Assembly (NCBI GenBank): GCA_026169815.1
Contig: JAPFDT010000025.1
Span: forward strand, 248,001-312,000
Direction: 5' to 3'
Length of the DNA: 64,000 nt
Source of the DNA: Pseudogracilibacillus sp.
GTDB lineage: Bacteria; Bacillota; Bacilli; Bacillales; Amphibacillaceae
In this document: positions 46,097 through 56,154 of the stretch, piece by piece
Numbering within the stretch: the stretch's first letter is position 1
Layout of the letters: each line of letters starts with the position of its first letter
Program-made: the position numbers and the translations under genes
The notes under the pieces: model-generated
The model's database searches: none
The model's input: the letters and a program-made list of their open reading frames with translations, nothing else
What the model was told of the DNA's origin: nothing

Positions 46097-47255
46097 TTAT
46101 TTCGTTGATTTACATATTCATATCGGTAGGGATATATTCAATGATCCTGTTAAAATTGCTGCATCGAATAAGTTAACGTTAACGAACGTGTTAAAAGAAG
46201 CAAGTCGTCGAAAAGGTATAGATATCGTTGGGATTATTGATTGTCATGCACCTGCTGTTCAAACTGAGATTGAGAACTTATTACATGAAGGTGTCGCTAA
46301 AGAAATAGCTGATGGTGGAATAGCCTTTGAACAAGTGACTTTAATTATGGGCTCAGAAATTGAAGTATATGATGAACATTGTAAAGGTCCGATTCATGTA
46401 TTATGTTACTTTCCAACATTACACTCGATCAAACAGTTTTCAGAATGGCTCGTAGGGAAAATGAAAAATATAACGTTAAGTTCTCAACGTTATTATGGAA
46501 CTGGTAAAGCATTACAGTTAAAAGTAAAAGAATTAGGCGGCTTATTTATTCCAGCACATGTTTTTACACCTTTTAAAAGTATGTATGGAAAAGGCGTAAA
46601 AGACACGTTAACGGAAGTTTTTGATATTTCTATGATAGATGCAGTTGAGCTTGGATTAAGTTCTGACTCTTATATGGCTGATCAGATTCAAGAACTCCGA
46701 GAATTCACGTATTTATCTAATTCGGACAGCCATTCATTAGCGAAAATAGGACGAGAATATCAAAAGATGACCTTATTAGAACCATCATTTTCAGAATTGA
46801 AAAAAGCATTATACGAAGAAGATGGACGAGCAGTAAAAGCGAATTATGGTATGAATCCAAAGTTAGGAAAATATTATACAACTGTATGTCAAAATTGTTA
46901 TGCATCCGTTACTTATGGGATAAAGCAATGCCCGGAATGTGGCAGTACAAAAATTATTAATGGCGTATATGATAGAATTCAAGAGCTTGCGACAGATGGG
47001 GAAAAGGAAATGAAGCGGCCAACTTATTACTATCAAGTACCTTTAGATTACCTCCCAGGCCTTGGAGCAAAAACATATCAGAAGTTAATTGACGCTTTTG
47101 AAACGGAAATGAATATCATCCATCATGTTACGAAAGGTGAATTATTGAATGTCGTCTCAGAAGATATAGCAAATATGATTATAAATAATCGTCATGGACT
47201 GCAGCATGTAGAAGCTGGTGGTGGAGGAAAATACGGTAAAATAAAACACAAATAA
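46083..47255 (+). CDS. yqxK: Endonuclease Q-like PHP-domain protein (YqxK)
   Basis: A 390-residue protein with an N-terminal PHP domain (FVDLHIHIG; GIIDCHAPA; LFIPAHVFTPF; LSNSDSHS) giving the metal ligands. A four-cysteine zinc site (CQNC and CPECG, about residues 276-298) follows. A helix-hairpin-helix-like end reads PLDYLPGLGAKTYQKLIDAF. This layout is that of endonuclease Q, which nicks DNA beside deaminated bases in characterised archaeal and Bacillus relatives. Role here by homology. Overlaps nudF. Confidence 0.88.
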   Translation: MKLNDYFVDLHIHIGRDIFNDPVKIAASNKLTLTNVLKEASRRKGIDIVGIIDCHAPAVQTEIENLLHEGVAKEIADGGIAFEQVTLIMGSEIEVYDEHCKGPIHVLCYFPTLHSIKQFSEWLVGKMKNITLSSQRYYGTGKALQLKVKELGGLFIPAHVFTPFKSMYGKGVKDTLTEVFDISMIDAVELGLSSDSYMADQIQELREFTYLSNSDSHSLAKIGREYQKMTLLEPSFSELKKALYEEDGRAVKANYGMNPKLGKYYTTVCQNCYASVTYGIKQCPECGSTKIINGVYDRIQELATDGEKEMKRPTYYYQVPLDYLPGLGAKTYQKLIDAFETEMNIIHHVTKGELLNVVSEDIANMIINNRHGLQHVEAGGGGKYGKIKHK

Positions 47256-47328
47256 AATAAACGTAATGAAAACTAGTTTCCTTTCATATCTATTAAATAG
47301 AGAAAGTTTTAATAGATGGAGGATGACT

Positions 47329-47985
47329 ATGTATATTGAAAAAAGTAATATATGGGCTCACATTAAGCAACATATGATGATTTATCTTTTTATGGTAACA
47401 CTTTTTATTACGGGAATTATTTTTGGTGCGGTTATGGTAAATAGTATGACGTTTATTCAGAAGCAGGATTTATTTTTTCACTTAGATCGTTATTTTATGC
47501 AAGTTAATACCGAAGAAGTCGCTCCAAGTAAAGATATTTTAACAAGAAGTTTCTTTTTTCATGTGAAATTTTTAAGTTTATTCTTTTTATTAGGAATTAC
47601 GATTATCGGTATTCCTGCAGTATGGATACTTAATTTCATAAAAGGGGTTGTCATCGGGTTTTCGGTAGGATTTATTGTGAATCAATTAGGAGCAAAAGGG
47701 TTACTGTTAGCAACGTTATCCATTGCTCCACAAAATATCATTATTATTCCTGTTTATATTATTGCAGGAAGTTTAGCGATGATTTTCTCCTTAACTTTAT
47801 GTTATAAGTTATTTGGTAGATCGGTTACCCATTCGATAGGAAAACCATTTATGAGATATAGTGTTTTATTTATTATACTTTTAATTTGTGCATTAGGTAG
47901 TTCACTAATTGAAACGTTCATATCCAATGAAGCATTTAAAGCGCTGTTAAAAACTAGTATTTACGGCATGATAAGTATGTTTTAG
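47329..47985 (+). CDS. spoIIM: Stage II sporulation protein M
   Basis: Integral membrane protein of the SpoIID-SpoIIM-SpoIIP complex that drives forespore engulfment; 218 residues with about five membrane segments. GAVMVNSMTFIQKQDLFFHL and FLLGITIIGIPAVW are typical. APQNIIIIPVYIIAGSLA lies in the second half. ATG 47329 follows GGAGG by six bases; an ATG two codons earlier is too close to that site. The position before fur is conserved. Confidence 0.92.
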   Translation: MYIEKSNIWAHIKQHMMIYLFMVTLFITGIIFGAVMVNSMTFIQKQDLFFHLDRYFMQVNTEEVAPSKDILTRSFFFHVKFLSLFFLLGITIIGIPAVWILNFIKGVVIGFSVGFIVNQLGAKGLLLATLSIAPQNIIIIPVYIIAGSLAMIFSLTLCYKLFGRSVTHSIGKPFMRYSVLFIILLICALGSSLIETFISNEAFKALLKTSIYGMISMF

Positions 47986-48017
47986 CTTAAATAATGATAC
48001 CGGATAAATGATATTTT

Positions 48018-48046
48018 TTGACAGCTGTTTCATGTCTGCCTATAAT
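48018..48046 (+). promoter_or_regulatory. Perfect-consensus fur promoter
   Basis: TTGACA (48018-48023), exactly 17 bases, TATAAT (48041-48046). It is 25 bases before the fur start codon. No Fur box is evident over it. Confidence 0.85.
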
Positions 48047-48071
48047 TAAAGTGAAGATGGAGGGGTATCCC

Positions 48072-48527
48072 ATGAAACAGCGTATTGAACGAATTAAAAA
48101 GGAATTACATTCTAAAGGTTATAAACTAACCCCGCAAAGGGAAGCGACGCTAACTGTATTGTTAGAAAGAGAGTCAGACCATCTTAGTGCGGAAGAAATC
48201 TTTTTACTTGTAAAAGATAAAGCTCCTGATATAGGTTTAGCTACAGTTTATCGTACTTTAGAATTATTATCGGAATTAACAATTGTTGATAAAATTAACT
48301 TTGGTGATGGGGTCTCCCGTTATGATTTACGTAAAGAAGGAGTCGATCATTTCCATCATCACCTTGTATGTATGGAATGTGGTTCTGTAGAAGAAATTAT
48401 TGAAGATTTGTTAGGCGATGTTGAGAAAATTGTTGAAGATGATTGGGGTTTTCACGTAAAAGATCATCGATTAACTTTCCATGGTATTTGTAAACAATGC
48501 CAAACATCTAAAGCAAAAGTAAATTAA
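48072..48527 (+). CDS. fur: Ferric uptake regulator Fur
   Basis: Iron-responsive repressor of 151 residues. An N-terminal winged helix (GYKLTPQREATLTVLLE) and DIGLATVYRTLELLSEL form the DNA-binding part. The metal-binding DHFHHHLVCMECG and the final CKQC give the structural zinc site. ATG 48072 follows GGAGGGG. It keeps the Bacillus order spoIIM-fur-yqzK-xerD. Confidence 0.95.
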   Translation: MKQRIERIKKELHSKGYKLTPQREATLTVLLERESDHLSAEEIFLLVKDKAPDIGLATVYRTLELLSELTIVDKINFGDGVSRYDLRKEGVDHFHHHLVCMECGSVEEIIEDLLGDVEKIVEDDWGFHVKDHRLTFHGICKQCQTSKAKVN

Positions 48528-48529
48528 TG

Positions 48530-48563
48530 ATAGACTTCCTTGGACGAAAGGAAGTCTATTTTA
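48530..48563 (+). terminator. fur terminator
   Basis: ATAGACTTCCTT (48530-48541) pairs perfectly with AAGGAAGTCTAT (48548-48559), then TTTATT. Confidence 0.85.
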
Positions 48564-48603
48564 TTGTGGATATATATTATAAAGTAGTGACTATTGTATA
48601 ATA

Positions 48604-48820
48604 GACGGAAACAGTGACTCAATTAAAATATAATTAAAGAATGATTGCATAAAACTTCGCTACGGAATAACACTACGCTTTCCGCGGGCAACACCTCAAC
48701 TACCTCAGAAACAAAGCCCGTTTCTTCGGGGATTTTCGGTTGTTGCTATTCCCGCAGGAGTCTTCGTGTTATTCCTTCGCTAAATTTTACACATTGAATG
48801 ATGTCATATTTTTCATATTA
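48604..48820. repeat. Family B long inverted repeat, full copy
   Basis: The arms CTTCGCTACGGAATAACAC and GTGTTATTCCTTCGC bound the element. The core runs from TACGCTTTCCGCGGGC to TCCCGCAGGAGTCTTCG, with AAAGCCCGTTTCTTCGGGG as inner hairpin. The flanks are shared with the reverse copy at 24322. No gene is visible between fur and yqzK. Confidence 0.8.
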
Positions 48821-48838
48821 ATTTTGTATGGGCATAAA

Positions 48839-48872
48839 ATATTCGGACTGCGGCAGTTATTCTCTATTTTAA
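48839..48872. repeat. Family A end fragment, reverse
   Basis: ATATTCGGACTGCGG and TCTCTATTTTAAT are the complement of the left flank of family A (9577-9615). It stands directly beside a family B copy, so elements have recombined or inserted next to each other. Confidence 0.5.
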
Positions 48873-49013
48873 TGAATGGTTATATGCTGAATAATAACTA
48901 AATTAATTAATATATAGGAATATATAACAATATCATTTAAAATAAAGGTATATAATTTCATGTTTTTGGCATATCTTTCTAATACAGTATGTGTTTAGAA
49001 AGTAGGCGGAGAT

Positions 49014-49211
49014 ATGACATTTAATCTATGGAAAATGTTCAAAGTAACGATTATTTTTGTAAGTTGTACTTGTTTATTCTATTTTGGATTACGAGCTATG
49101 CATGAAGAATACGAACAATTTCATCGTTATGACGAACCAGAAGGACCAGCAATTAAAGTCTTTAGCGAGGAAGAAAGACTAATAGACCGATTTTATTTAT
49201 TTTTCAAATAG
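49014..49211 (+). CDS. yqzK: DUF4227 family protein YqzK
   Basis: A 65-residue membrane protein: one N-terminal transmembrane helix (about 5-25) and the conserved tail FHRYDEPEGPAIKVF. Found between fur and xerD in Bacillus. Function unknown. GTAGGCGGAG precedes the ATG. Confidence 0.85.
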   Translation: MTFNLWKMFKVTIIFVSCTCLFYFGLRAMHEEYEQFHRYDEPEGPAIKVFSEEERLIDRFYLFFK

Positions 49212-49221
49212 GAGAATATAG

Positions 49222-50112
49222 ATGCAAGATATATTGGAAGACTTTTTTCATTATTTACAAATTGAACGCGGCTTAGCAGAGAATACGATAATTTCATATA
49301 AAAGAGATTTAAAAAATTATATGATGTTTATTACAGAGGAAAAAGATATATCCAATTGGCAAGATGTTCAACGATATGATATCGTACTTTTTTTACAGCA
49401 ATTGAAAACAGCTCAAAAATCAAGTGCAACGATATCACGAACGATTTCCTCCGTAAGATCATTTCATCAATTCATGATACGTGATCAAATTGTTCAACAC
49501 GATGCCAGCTTGCATATTGATACACCAAAGCCAGATCGATTATTGCCGGCTGTTATTTCTTTTGAAGAAGTTGAGAAATTACTTGAAATAAAAGAACGTA
49601 ATCCTCTAGCTATTCGAAATAAAGCTATGTTAGAATTATTATATGCAACTGGATTACGGGTGACAGAACTTGTTAGTTTAGAGCTTAGTGACCTTCACCT
49701 CAAAATGGGATTTGTACGCTGTATTGGAAAAGGCAATAAAGAGCGAATTATTCCTTTAGGAGATATAGCTAAAGAAGCTATTGAAGACTATTTAGCTCAT
49801 TCGCGAAATCATTTAGTGAAGAAAAATCAGCAAGAACAAGCGTTGTTTGTGAATCATCATGGCCGTCCATTATCAAGGCAAGGGTTTTGGAAAATAATTA
49901 AAGCGGTAGCTCTTAATGCAGGGTTAACAAAAGAAATTACCCCACATACATTGCGACATTCTTTTGCAACGCACTTATTAGAAAACGGCGCTGATTTGCG
50001 AGCAGTTCAAGAAATGTTAGGACATGCTGATATTTCTACAACACAAATTTATACTCACATAACGAAAACGCGTTTAAAAGATATGTATGATCAGTTCCAT
50101 CCAAGAGCATAA
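49222..50112 (+). CDS. xerD: Site-specific tyrosine recombinase XerD
   Basis: Resolves chromosome dimers at dif with CodV/XerC; 296 residues. The N-terminal core-binding domain reads FLHYLQIERGLAENTI-like (FFHYLQIERGLAENT). The catalytic domain carries R146 (ATGLRVTELVSL), HTLRHSFATHLLENGADLR, and the nucleophile Y277 (STTQIYTHI). It is intact, unlike the island recombinase at 16.7 kb, and has the conserved place between yqzK and deoB. Confidence 0.95.
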   Translation: MQDILEDFFHYLQIERGLAENTIISYKRDLKNYMMFITEEKDISNWQDVQRYDIVLFLQQLKTAQKSSATISRTISSVRSFHQFMIRDQIVQHDASLHIDTPKPDRLLPAVISFEEVEKLLEIKERNPLAIRNKAMLELLYATGLRVTELVSLELSDLHLKMGFVRCIGKGNKERIIPLGDIAKEAIEDYLAHSRNHLVKKNQQEQALFVNHHGRPLSRQGFWKIIKAVALNAGLTKEITPHTLRHSFATHLLENGADLRAVQEMLGHADISTTQIYTHITKTRLKDMYDQFHPRA

Positions 50113-50139
50113 GAAAATAAAAAAGGTAGGTTAATATAA

Positions 50140-51321
50140 ATGAATTCATTTAAACGAATATTTTTAGTAGTGTTAGATTCAGTAGGGATTGGAGAAGCGC
50201 CCGACGCAGAAAAATATAATGACTTAGGTGCAAATACGCTAGGTAATATTGCCAAAGAAATGAATGGCTTAAACATGCCAAACATGGAGAAGTTAGGATT
50301 AGGAAACATCAATGAAATTCAAGGCATTGCTAACGTGCCAAATCCAAAAGGACATTATACAAAAATGCAAGAAGCTTCTGTAGGAAAAGATACGATGACA
50401 GGACATTGGGAGTTAATGGGTCTACATATCGATCAACCTTTTCAAACTTTTCCTAATGGATTTCCGGCAGAGTTAATTCAAGAAATTGAACAACGTACAG
50501 GGAGAAAGGTGATTGGAAATAAACCAGCATCAGGTACTGAAATAATCGAGGAGTTAGGTAAAGAACATCTTGACACAGGTGCGATTATTGTTTATACATC
50601 TGCTGATTCTGTCTTACAAATCGCTGCTCATGAAGAAGAAGTTCCACTTGAGGAATTATACGAAATCTGTGAAATATGCCGAGAATTAACGTTAGATGAA
50701 CGTTATTTAGTTGGTCGTGTAATCGCTCGTCCATTTATCGGTGAGGTAGGTGCATTTGCACGTACAGCAAATCGACATGATTACGCATTAAAACCTTTTG
50801 GAAAAACAGTCTTAGACCATTTAGAGTCAGGTAATAAAGACGTTATTGCTTTAGGAAAAATAACGGATATTTTTGATGGAGAAGGAATTACCCAATCAGT
50901 TAGAACCGTAAGTAATGATGATGGTATGGTAAAATTAGTGGAATCTTTAAAGCAGCCATTTAATGGATTATGTTTTTTAAATTTAGTTGATTTTGATGCA
51001 GTATATGGACATCGACGTAATCCGCTAGGCTATGGAGAGGCATTAGAACGATTTGATCAACAATTAGCAGAAGTCTTCTCATTATTAGAAAGTGATGACT
51101 TATTATTATTAACAGCTGACCATGGAAACGATCCAACACATCATGGAACAGACCATACGAGAGAATTCGTACCACTTATCGCATATCACAATAATATTAA
51201 CGAAGGTATTCATTTAACTGAGCGTAAAACATTTGCTGATGTTGGTGCAACAATTGCCGATAACTTTGCTGTGCAAGCACCCGAACATGGAACAAGTTTT
51301 TTAGAAGAAATCAAAAAATAA
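50140..51321 (+). CDS. deoB: Phosphopentomutase
   Basis: Interconverts (deoxy)ribose 1- and 5-phosphates in nucleoside salvage (Drm in B. subtilis); 393 residues. Alkaline phosphatase-type metal sites are visible: [15 protein letters not shown] at the start, and [20 protein letters not shown] near the end. [10 protein letters not shown] carries the phosphorylated threonine. In B. subtilis the purine nucleoside phosphorylase gene pupG follows; here pdp follows directly. Confidence 0.95.
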   Translation: MNSFKRIFLVVLDSVGIGEAPDAEKYNDLGANTLGNIAKEMNGLNMPNMEKLGLGNINEIQGIANVPNPKGHYTKMQEASVGKDTMTGHWELMGLHIDQPFQTFPNGFPAELIQEIEQRTGRKVIGNKPASGTEIIEELGKEHLDTGAIIVYTSADSVLQIAAHEEEVPLEELYEICEICRELTLDERYLVGRVIARPFIGEVGAFARTANRHDYALKPFGKTVLDHLESGNKDVIALGKITDIFDGEGITQSVRTVSNDDGMVKLVESLKQPFNGLCFLNLVDFDAVYGHRRNPLGYGEALERFDQQLAEVFSLLESDDLLLLTADHGNDPTHHGTDHTREFVPLIAYHNNINEGIHLTERKTFADVGATIADNFAVQAPEHGTSFLEEIKK

Positions 51322-51343
51322 AGATATGAAAAGGTGATACAAC

Positions 51344-52642
51344 TTGCGCATGGACAGTATAATTGAAAAAAAGCGTGATGGACTATCTCTATCAGAAGAA
51401 GAGATTGCTTACATCGTTACAAATTATACAAACGATATGATTCCTGATTATCAAATGAGTGCATTATTAATGGCAATTTATTTTCAAGGAATGACAATTG
51501 AAGAAAGTGCTTCATTAACAACAGCGATGGTAGAGTCAGGAGATACAGTAGATTTATCAGCTATTGACGGAATAAAAGTTGATAAACATTCTACAGGAGG
51601 AGTAGGAGATACGACTACATTAACACTAGCTCCACTCGTTGCTTCAGTCGGAGTCTCAGTAGCTAAGATGAGTGGACGTGGATTAGGACATACAGGCGGA
51701 ACACTCGATAAATTAGAAGCAATCGAAGGCTTTCATATTGAAATATCGAATGAGGAATTTGTTAATTTAGTTAATAAAAATCATTTAGCTGTAATTGGAC
51801 AATCTGCTCAACTTGTACCTGCAGATAAAAAGATTTACAGTTTACGTGATGTAACAGCGACAGTTAACTCCATTCCACTCATTGCCAGTTCGATTATGAG
51901 TAAAAAAATTGCTTCAGGTGCTGATGCTATCGTTTTAGACGTTAAAACTGGTGCTGGTGCATTTATGCAAGAAGCTTCAGAAGCTGAAGAGCTTGCAAAA
52001 ACAATGGTTGAAATCGGTAAGAATGTTGGTCGAGATACATTAGCTGTTATCTCAAATATGGATCAACCATTAGGTTATGCAATTGGCAATGCACTAGAAG
52101 TCCAAGAGGCGATAGACACTTTAAAAGGCCAAGGACCAGACGATTTAACAGAATTAACATTAGTATTAGGAAGTCAAATGGTTGTTTTAGCGAAAAAAGC
52201 TAACACAATGGCAGAAGCACGAGCGATGTTAGAAGAAAATATAAAGAACGGTCGAGCGATAGAAATGTTCAAAACGTTCGTAGAAGCCCAAGGTGGCGAT
52301 TCGAAAATAGTTGATGATCCTAGTTTATTACCGAGAGCAAATTTTCAACATGAAGTAAAAAGTGAAAGGTCAGGATATATAACTAAATTAATTGCTGATA
52401 AAGTGGGCAAAGCCGTTCTTTTATTAGGTGCAGGCCGACAAGATAAAGATTCTGTAATCGATTTAAGTGTTGGCGCAATATTGCATAAAAAATTAGGTGA
52501 CAGTGTAACAAAAGGTGATACGCTCTTTACGATTCATTCTAATGTCGAAAATAATGATGAGATTGTAACGATGTTACTAGAGAGTATCGAAATCGGACAA
52601 AACAAAGTGTCAGACACACTTATTATAAAAACAATTGAATAA
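51344..52642 (+). CDS. pdp: Pyrimidine-nucleoside phosphorylase
   Basis: Splits uridine and thymidine to base and (deoxy)ribose 1-phosphate, which DeoB then handles; 432 residues. [19 protein letters not shown] is the phosphate-binding signature. [19 protein letters not shown] and the C-terminal lobe [15 protein letters not shown] complete the family pattern. The start is TTG 51344, after AAAGGTGAT, giving the usual MRM N-terminus. deoB and pdp make a small nucleoside catabolic unit. Confidence 0.94.
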   Translation: MRMDSIIEKKRDGLSLSEEEIAYIVTNYTNDMIPDYQMSALLMAIYFQGMTIEESASLTTAMVESGDTVDLSAIDGIKVDKHSTGGVGDTTTLTLAPLVASVGVSVAKMSGRGLGHTGGTLDKLEAIEGFHIEISNEEFVNLVNKNHLAVIGQSAQLVPADKKIYSLRDVTATVNSIPLIASSIMSKKIASGADAIVLDVKTGAGAFMQEASEAEELAKTMVEIGKNVGRDTLAVISNMDQPLGYAIGNALEVQEAIDTLKGQGPDDLTELTLVLGSQMVVLAKKANTMAEARAMLEENIKNGRAIEMFKTFVEAQGGDSKIVDDPSLLPRANFQHEVKSERSGYITKLIADKVGKAVLLLGAGRQDKDSVIDLSVGAILHKKLGDSVTKGDTLFTIHSNVENNDEIVTMLLESIEIGQNKVSDTLIIKTIE

Positions 52643-52666
52643 TATCATCACATGAAAGTGCGCATC

Positions 52667-52707
52667 CCACTAGAATTAGACTAAACATCTAACTCTAGTG
52701 GTTTTTT
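52667..52707 (+). terminator. pdp terminator
   Basis: CCACTAGAATTAGA (52667-52680) pairs with TCTAACTCTAGTGG (52688-52701), one mismatch, then T6. Confidence 0.87.
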
Positions 52708-52723
52708 AATGCAAAGCAACTTT

Positions 52724-53055
52724 GTAAAGTAGACAAAACTGCGACGTAACTTTCCGTACTTGATAATTAAGGTTAGCGTTAGGCAGTATGTCGCTGCGGG
52801 TCGTTTCTTTCCGTGGGCACGGCCTCAACTTCTGTAGCAACACTACCGTGTTGCTACAGGGATTTTCGGACTCGTGCTGTTCCCACAGGAGTAAACGACC
52901 CTCCACTCCAAACTGCCAATCTTGAAAGTGATTTTCTTTCGAGGAGGCTAATCGCGAGCCCACGGAAAGCGCAGTGCTTTTCCATAGCGAGAGTTTCGCA
53001 GTATCTTTTTTAACGCAATATGAGTTACAACACTTAAGTCGCAGTTTACGTTTAC
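52724..53055. repeat. Family C long inverted repeat, full copy with terminal inverted repeats
   Basis: The left end reads AGTAGACAAAACTGCGACGT (52729 on) and the right end TTAAGTCGCAGTTTACGTTT (53034 on). They are complementary apart from a few bases. Inside, GGCAGTATG (52782) and CAAACTGCC (52909-52917) mark the second pair. The core runs from CTTTCCGTGGGC to TCCCACAGGAGT. About 140 further bases with another half core follow. Same family as 10051-10299. Confidence 0.8.
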
Positions 53056-53114
53056 TCATCATCAACGTTAAAAACTAGCACAAAGAATATAATTATATTT
53101 TCCTCTAATTATAA

Positions 53115-53145
53115 GTTATAATTTTCCAATATGTTGGGCAGACTA
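53115..53145 (+). promoter_or_regulatory. Candidate sigma-F promoter for dacF
   Basis: GTTATA (53115-53120), 15 bases, GGGCAGACTA (53136-53145). The latter fits the GGNNANANT type -10 of forespore sigma factors. B. subtilis dacF is a sigma-F gene. Confidence 0.45.
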
Positions 53146-53174
53146 AAGATATATGAAAAGTTGGAGGGAAACGT

Positions 53175-54353
53175 ATGAAACGACTTGTAATAATAGTTAG
53201 TATTTTGATAATGTTTAGTACCAGTTTAATCCCGGTACATACAGCGGCGGAGGAAAAAGAAACAGATTTAGCAAAGGATGCAAAAGCAGCTTTGTTAATC
53301 GAGCGAGATAGTGGGGAGATTTTATATGAAGACAATGCCCATGAAAAATTACCACCGGCAAGTATGACAAAAATTATGACACTATTACTCGTTATGGAAG
53401 CTTTAGAAAAAGAAGATATCAAACTAACTGAAGAAATAACAATCAGTGAAAATGCCTCAGGTATGGGCGGCTCTCAAGTGTTTTTAGAAACAGGAGAAGT
53501 TATTAGTATAGAAGATTTAATAAAATCTGTTGCGATAGCCTCAGGAAATGATGCTAGTGTAGCCTTAGCGGAAAGAATAGCAGGAAGTGAAGCTGCGTTT
53601 GTTGAACAAATGAACAAACGGGTAACAGAATTAAAATTAGAAAATACACACTTTGAAAATGTTTCAGGGCTACCAAGTGATAATCATTATTCTACAGCTT
53701 ACGATATGGCAATTATTGCTAAGGAATTATTAAAACATGAAGAAATAGTTGAATATACTTCTATTTATGAAGATTATTTACGAAAAGGCGAAGAGAATGA
53801 ATTTTGGCTCGTAAATACGAATAAATTAGTTCGTCATACTCCTTATGTTGATGGCTTAAAAACAGGCTATACAGAAGAAGCAAAATATTGCTTAACAGCT
53901 ACAGCTAAAAAAGATGAGATGCGCGTTGTTTCCGTAGTAATGGGAGCTGAAAATGTTAAGACCCGTAACGCTATTACGATGAACTTAATAGATTTTGCTT
54001 TTAATCAATACGAATCAGAAAAAATATATGATAAAGGACAAAAAGTAGCTGAACTATCTTTGCTTCACACGAAAGATATGCACTATGACGTAGTGACAAG
54101 TGAGGCAATTAGTTTGTTACATAAGAAAAACGAAGAAAAAGATGAAAAATGGCAAGGTAATATCGAATTAAATGAATTGCAGCAAGATCTTCCTATTAAA
54201 AAAGGGGAAAATGTAGGTAAAATGCAAATTCAACGAGGAGACAAAGTTGTTCATGAGTCAACGATTCAAACGGAGGAGAAAATAGAAAAGGCGAATTTTA
54301 CAACTTTATGGTCGAGAGCCGTCGGATTTATAACAAAATTCCATGAATCATAA
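53175..54353 (+). CDS. dacF: D-alanyl-D-alanine carboxypeptidase DacF
   Basis: Penicillin-binding protein that trims peptide side chains of forespore peptidoglycan; 392 residues. A signal peptide covers about 1-25 (cleavage near VHTAAEE). The active-site SMTK has S63 and K66; SGN is in IASGNDASVAL, and KTG in VDGLKTGYTEEA. A C-terminal PBP5-type domain and an amphipathic tail follow. GGAGGGAAACG precedes the ATG. It lies before the spoIIA operon, as in Bacillus. Confidence 0.94.
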   Translation: MKRLVIIVSILIMFSTSLIPVHTAAEEKETDLAKDAKAALLIERDSGEILYEDNAHEKLPPASMTKIMTLLLVMEALEKEDIKLTEEITISENASGMGGSQVFLETGEVISIEDLIKSVAIASGNDASVALAERIAGSEAAFVEQMNKRVTELKLENTHFENVSGLPSDNHYSTAYDMAIIAKELLKHEEIVEYTSIYEDYLRKGEENEFWLVNTNKLVRHTPYVDGLKTGYTEEAKYCLTATAKKDEMRVVSVVMGAENVKTRNAITMNLIDFAFNQYESEKIYDKGQKVAELSLLHTKDMHYDVVTSEAISLLHKKNEEKDEKWQGNIELNELQQDLPIKKGENVGKMQIQRGDKVVHESTIQTEEKIEKANFTTLWSRAVGFITKFHES

Positions 54354-54389
54354 GATATTTTAGCTATTATTTACTAGTTTTGTCTAATA

Positions 54390-54416
54390 GCAGGTTTTAT
54401 ATATCTTTTATGGAAT
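54390..54416 (+). promoter_or_regulatory. Sigma-H promoter of the spoIIA operon
   Basis: GCAGGTTTT (54390-54398), an 11-base spacer and ATGGAAT (54410-54416) match the sigma-H pattern RNAGGAWWW-N11-RNNGAAT in all but one position. The B. subtilis spoIIA operon is sigma-H and Spo0A controlled. Confidence 0.75.
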
Positions 54417-54452
54417 ATAGATAATGACAAACATATAGGAGGAAGATACGAA

Positions 54453-54806
54453 ATGAGTTTAACAACCTTTTTCACAATTAAAGAAGATGTCTTAATTATT
54501 CGTTTGAGTGGCGAATTAGATCATCATGAAGCAACCATTTTAAGAGAAGCGTGGCAAAATAAGCTACGAGAAGGCACAGTGAAACATGTCATTTTAAATT
54601 TAGAAGAAGTTAGTTTTATGGATAGTTCTGGTATTGGTGTATTGTTAGGACGTTATAAAGAAATTATGCAATTAGGTGGAGAGCTGGTCGTATGTGCGGT
54701 CAATCCATCAATTGAAAGAATATTTAATATGTCAGGTATGTTTAAAATTATTCGACTAGAACCAAATGAAGAAAATGCTTTACTTTCCTTGGGGGTGGCA
54801 TCTTGA
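54453..54806 (+). CDS. spoIIAA: Anti-sigma F factor antagonist SpoIIAA
   Basis: STAS-domain protein of 117 residues. When unphosphorylated it frees sigma-F from SpoIIAB. The phosphorylation site S58 lies in [25 protein letters not shown] precedes the ATG. The stop overlaps the TTG start of spoIIAB, so synthesis is coupled. Confidence 0.96.
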   Translation: MSLTTFFTIKEDVLIIRLSGELDHHEATILREAWQNKLREGTVKHVILNLEEVSFMDSSGIGVLLGRYKEIMQLGGELVVCAVNPSIERIFNMSGMFKIIRLEPNEENALLSLGVAS

Positions 54807-55246
54807 AAAATGACATGACTTTACGTTTTTTAAGTGTAAGTAAAAATGAAGCATTCGCACGAGCAACTGTTGGAGCATTTATTAGTCAGCTAGACCCTAC
54901 GATGGATGAGTTAACAGAAATTAAAACGGTAGTGTCTGAAGCTGTTACTAATGCAATTATTCATGGGTATCATAATGAACCTGATCACTATATAACTGTT
55001 ACTTGTGCAATTGAGGATAGTGGTGCGATTGAATTGATAATTTCAGATGAAGGAATGGGTATCGAAAATATAAAGCAAGCTCAAGAACCATTATATACAT
55101 CAAAACCACATTTAGAACGTTCTGGAATGGGTTTTACCATTATGGAAAGTTTTATGGATGGATTAGCAATTAAATCGACAATCAATGAGGGAACAACTGT
55201 GACGATGAAGAAGCAGTTAACTACAGCAAATAGCGTTTGTCATTAG
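54803..55246 (+). CDS. spoIIAB: Anti-sigma F factor SpoIIAB
   Basis: Kinase/anti-sigma factor of the GHKL fold, 147 residues. The ATP site is [11 protein letters not shown] (N box), DEGMGIENI (G1) and [14 protein letters not shown] (G2). TTG 54803 is chosen as start because it gives the family N-terminus MKND and stands eight bases after GGGGG. It holds sigma-F inactive and phosphorylates SpoIIAA. Confidence 0.96.
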   Translation: MKNDMTLRFLSVSKNEAFARATVGAFISQLDPTMDELTEIKTVVSEAVTNAIIHGYHNEPDHYITVTCAIEDSGAIELIISDEGMGIENIKQAQEPLYTSKPHLERSGMGFTIMESFMDGLAIKSTINEGTTVTMKKQLTTANSVCH

Positions 55247-55256
55247 GTGATAAATA

Positions 55257-56009
55257 ATGAATGTAAATGTGCGTTCTAACAAAAGTGAGATGTTATCTAA
55301 CGAAGAGGTTCGAACATTAATTTATCAAAGTCAACAAGGCGATAAAGAAGCTAGAGATACTTTAGTAGAAAGAAATGTACGTCTCGTTTGGTCTGTTGTA
55401 CAACGTTTTATAAATCGTGGATATGATCCTGATGATTTATTTCAAATCGGTAGTATCGGACTAATTAAATCAATTGATAAATTTGATTTATCTTATGAGG
55501 TACGTTTTTCTACTTATGCTGTTCCGATGATTATTGGTGAAATCCAACGATTTATTCGAGATGATGGTACAGTAAAAGTGAGTCGTAAATTAAAAGAGTT
55601 GAATAATAAAGTTCGTGTTGCAAAAGAAGATTTAACAAAGAAACTTAATCGTTCTCCTACTGTTTATGAAGTAGCAGAGGTATTAGATATATTACCAGAA
55701 GATGTTTCTCAAGCATTAGAAGCTGCGAAAAATCCTCAATCAATCCATGAAACAGTTTATGAAAATGGTGGAGAACCGATAACTTTATTAGATCAGATAG
55801 CAGACGAAGAAAAGCATTGGTTCGATAAAATATCATTAGAAGAAGCAATGAATCATTTAACAGAACGAGAACGATTAATAGTTTATTTACGGTATTATAA
55901 AGATCAAACACAATCAGAGGTGGCTAAACGATTGGGGATTTCTCAAGTACAAGTCTCCCGTTTAGAAAAACAAATACTAGAACAAATGAAAGAACAAATG
56001 TTACATTAA
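55257..56009 (+). CDS. sigF: RNA polymerase sigma factor SigF
   Basis: First forespore-specific sigma factor, 250 residues. Region 2 (GYDPDDLFQIGSIGLIKSID; FSTYAVPMIIGEIQRFIRDD) binds core polymerase and the -10. Region 3 begins VSRKLKELNNK. Region 4 (LRYYKDQTQSEVAKRLGISQ) reads the -35. AGGTGATAAATA precedes the ATG. It closes the classic spoIIAA-spoIIAB-sigF operon, and a terminator follows. Confidence 0.97.
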   Translation: MNVNVRSNKSEMLSNEEVRTLIYQSQQGDKEARDTLVERNVRLVWSVVQRFINRGYDPDDLFQIGSIGLIKSIDKFDLSYEVRFSTYAVPMIIGEIQRFIRDDGTVKVSRKLKELNNKVRVAKEDLTKKLNRSPTVYEVAEVLDILPEDVSQALEAAKNPQSIHETVYENGGEPITLLDQIADEEKHWFDKISLEEAMNHLTERERLIVYLRYYKDQTQSEVAKRLGISQVQVSRLEKQILEQMKEQMLH

Positions 56010-56024
56010 TGGATCGAAAGTTTT

Positions 56025-56068
56025 AACGTATGGAATCAATGAAAATTATTGATTCTATACGTTTTTAT
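56025..56068 (+). terminator. sigF terminator
   Basis: AACGTATGGAATCAAT (56025-56040) pairs with ATTGATTCTATACGTT (56048-56063), one G-U included, then Ts. Confidence 0.9.
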
Positions 56069-56154
56069 TTTCCTTAATTTTTTATAAGCTATTTTGTATA
56101 ATATACCAGCTTTGTAACAACATAATCATAATGAGGTAAGGAAGGGTGTGAATA

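Noticed and set aside
49222-50112. XerD as the enzyme encoded for the island
   Set aside because: It is the housekeeping XerD in its conserved place with all catalytic residues. It could act in trans, but nothing in the sequence shows it.
56080-56150. Sigma-G promoter for spoVAA
   Set aside because: GTATA and CATAAT are present, but the spacing of about 20 bases does not fit the sigma-G consensus.
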